DNA of 5,779 nucleotides from Burkholderiaceae bacterium (GTDB taxonomy: Bacteria > Pseudomonadota > Gammaproteobacteria > Burkholderiales > Burkholderiaceae): the NCBI GenBank assembly GCA_947461805.1, contig CANHMJ010000088.1, positions 1-5,779 on the forward strand, given 5' to 3'. Each line of letters opens with the position of its first letter. Position 1 is the stretch's first letter. Below the pieces are notes generated by a model that saw only the letters and a list, made by a program, of their open reading frames with translations, made no database searches and was not told the DNA's origin. Of this stretch, positions 5,741 through 5,779 are shown piece after piece. The position numbers and the translations under genes are program-made.

Positions 5741-5779
5741 TAAAAACGAAAGCGAATCCAATCTGTGCCTACGATTGCC
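5713..5779 (-). CDS. Probable C-terminal end of an unidentified minus-strand gene
   Basis: On the minus strand, a frame open from the window edge encodes AIVGTDWIRFRFYYGLELGE plus S and stops at TGA (5715-5713). The alternating aromatic/basic composition and the absence of rare codons look like real coding sequence, with a beta-strand-like end. It would converge with the dioxygenase and overlap its last 28 bp, which encode a low-complexity tail. I do not recognise the family. An alternative use of this edge is a plus-strand gene starting at GTG 5765 (M-P-T-I-A), which lacks a good ribosome-binding site. Only 21 residues are visible, so this call is tentative. Confidence 0.35.
   Translation of the reverse strand, partial: AIVGTDWIRFRFYYGLELGES

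Noticed and set aside
5738..5779. Terminator after the dioxygenase
   Set aside because: Tandem TAA stops and an A-rich stretch are present, but I see no hairpin followed by T-run before the window ends.

Overview
The window reads as ordinary chromosome of a Gram-negative proteobacterium. A betaproteobacterium of the Burkholderiales (perhaps Polynucleobacter-like) is my best guess. It rests on moderate GC (high 40s percent by eye), dense packing, and the style of the double-anchored TAXI protein and the amino-acid-hydroxylase-like dioxygenase. This is an inference from family resemblance, not from a marker gene. There are five complete genes, two probable gene fragments at the edges, and no RNA gene, mobile element, CRISPR array or phage remnant that I can see.

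Left part (1-2802): the ATPase (minus strand) and the double-length permease (plus strand) of an Fe(3+)/FbpBC-type ABC importer stand back to back. The 73-bp gap between them holds a perfect 10-bp palindrome and a short direct repeat. The periplasmic binding protein such an importer needs is not in the window. A further minus-strand gene probably begins at position 41, 24 nt past the ATPase stop codon, and would be co-transcribed with it.

Middle (2799-3560): a minus-strand NADP-type short-chain dehydrogenase/reductase converges on the permease. Both stop codons sit on one shared CTAG palindrome, so no room is left for an intergenic terminator. Its start faces the next gene across a 102-bp divergent gap with a small inverted repeat.

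Right part (3663-5740): two plus-strand genes 32 nt apart. The first is a TAXI-type TRAP solute-binding protein anchored by a membrane segment at each end and carrying a probable cytoplasmic coiled tail. The second is a 2-oxoglutarate/Fe(II) dioxygenase with a clear HxD...H centre, of the family that includes free L-amino-acid hydroxylases. A minus-strand gene probably ends at 5713, overlapping the dioxygenase tail.

The genes do not form one pathway that I can name. A loose theme is iron: an Fe(3+)-type importer and an Fe(II) enzyme. A second possible link is between the TAXI receptor and the dioxygenase, which may share an operon. I see no convincing new defence, mobile or RNA system. The most useful leads are the divergent split of the ABC transporter, the bitopic TAXI receptor without visible TRAP permease, and the uncharacterised substrate of the dioxygenase.
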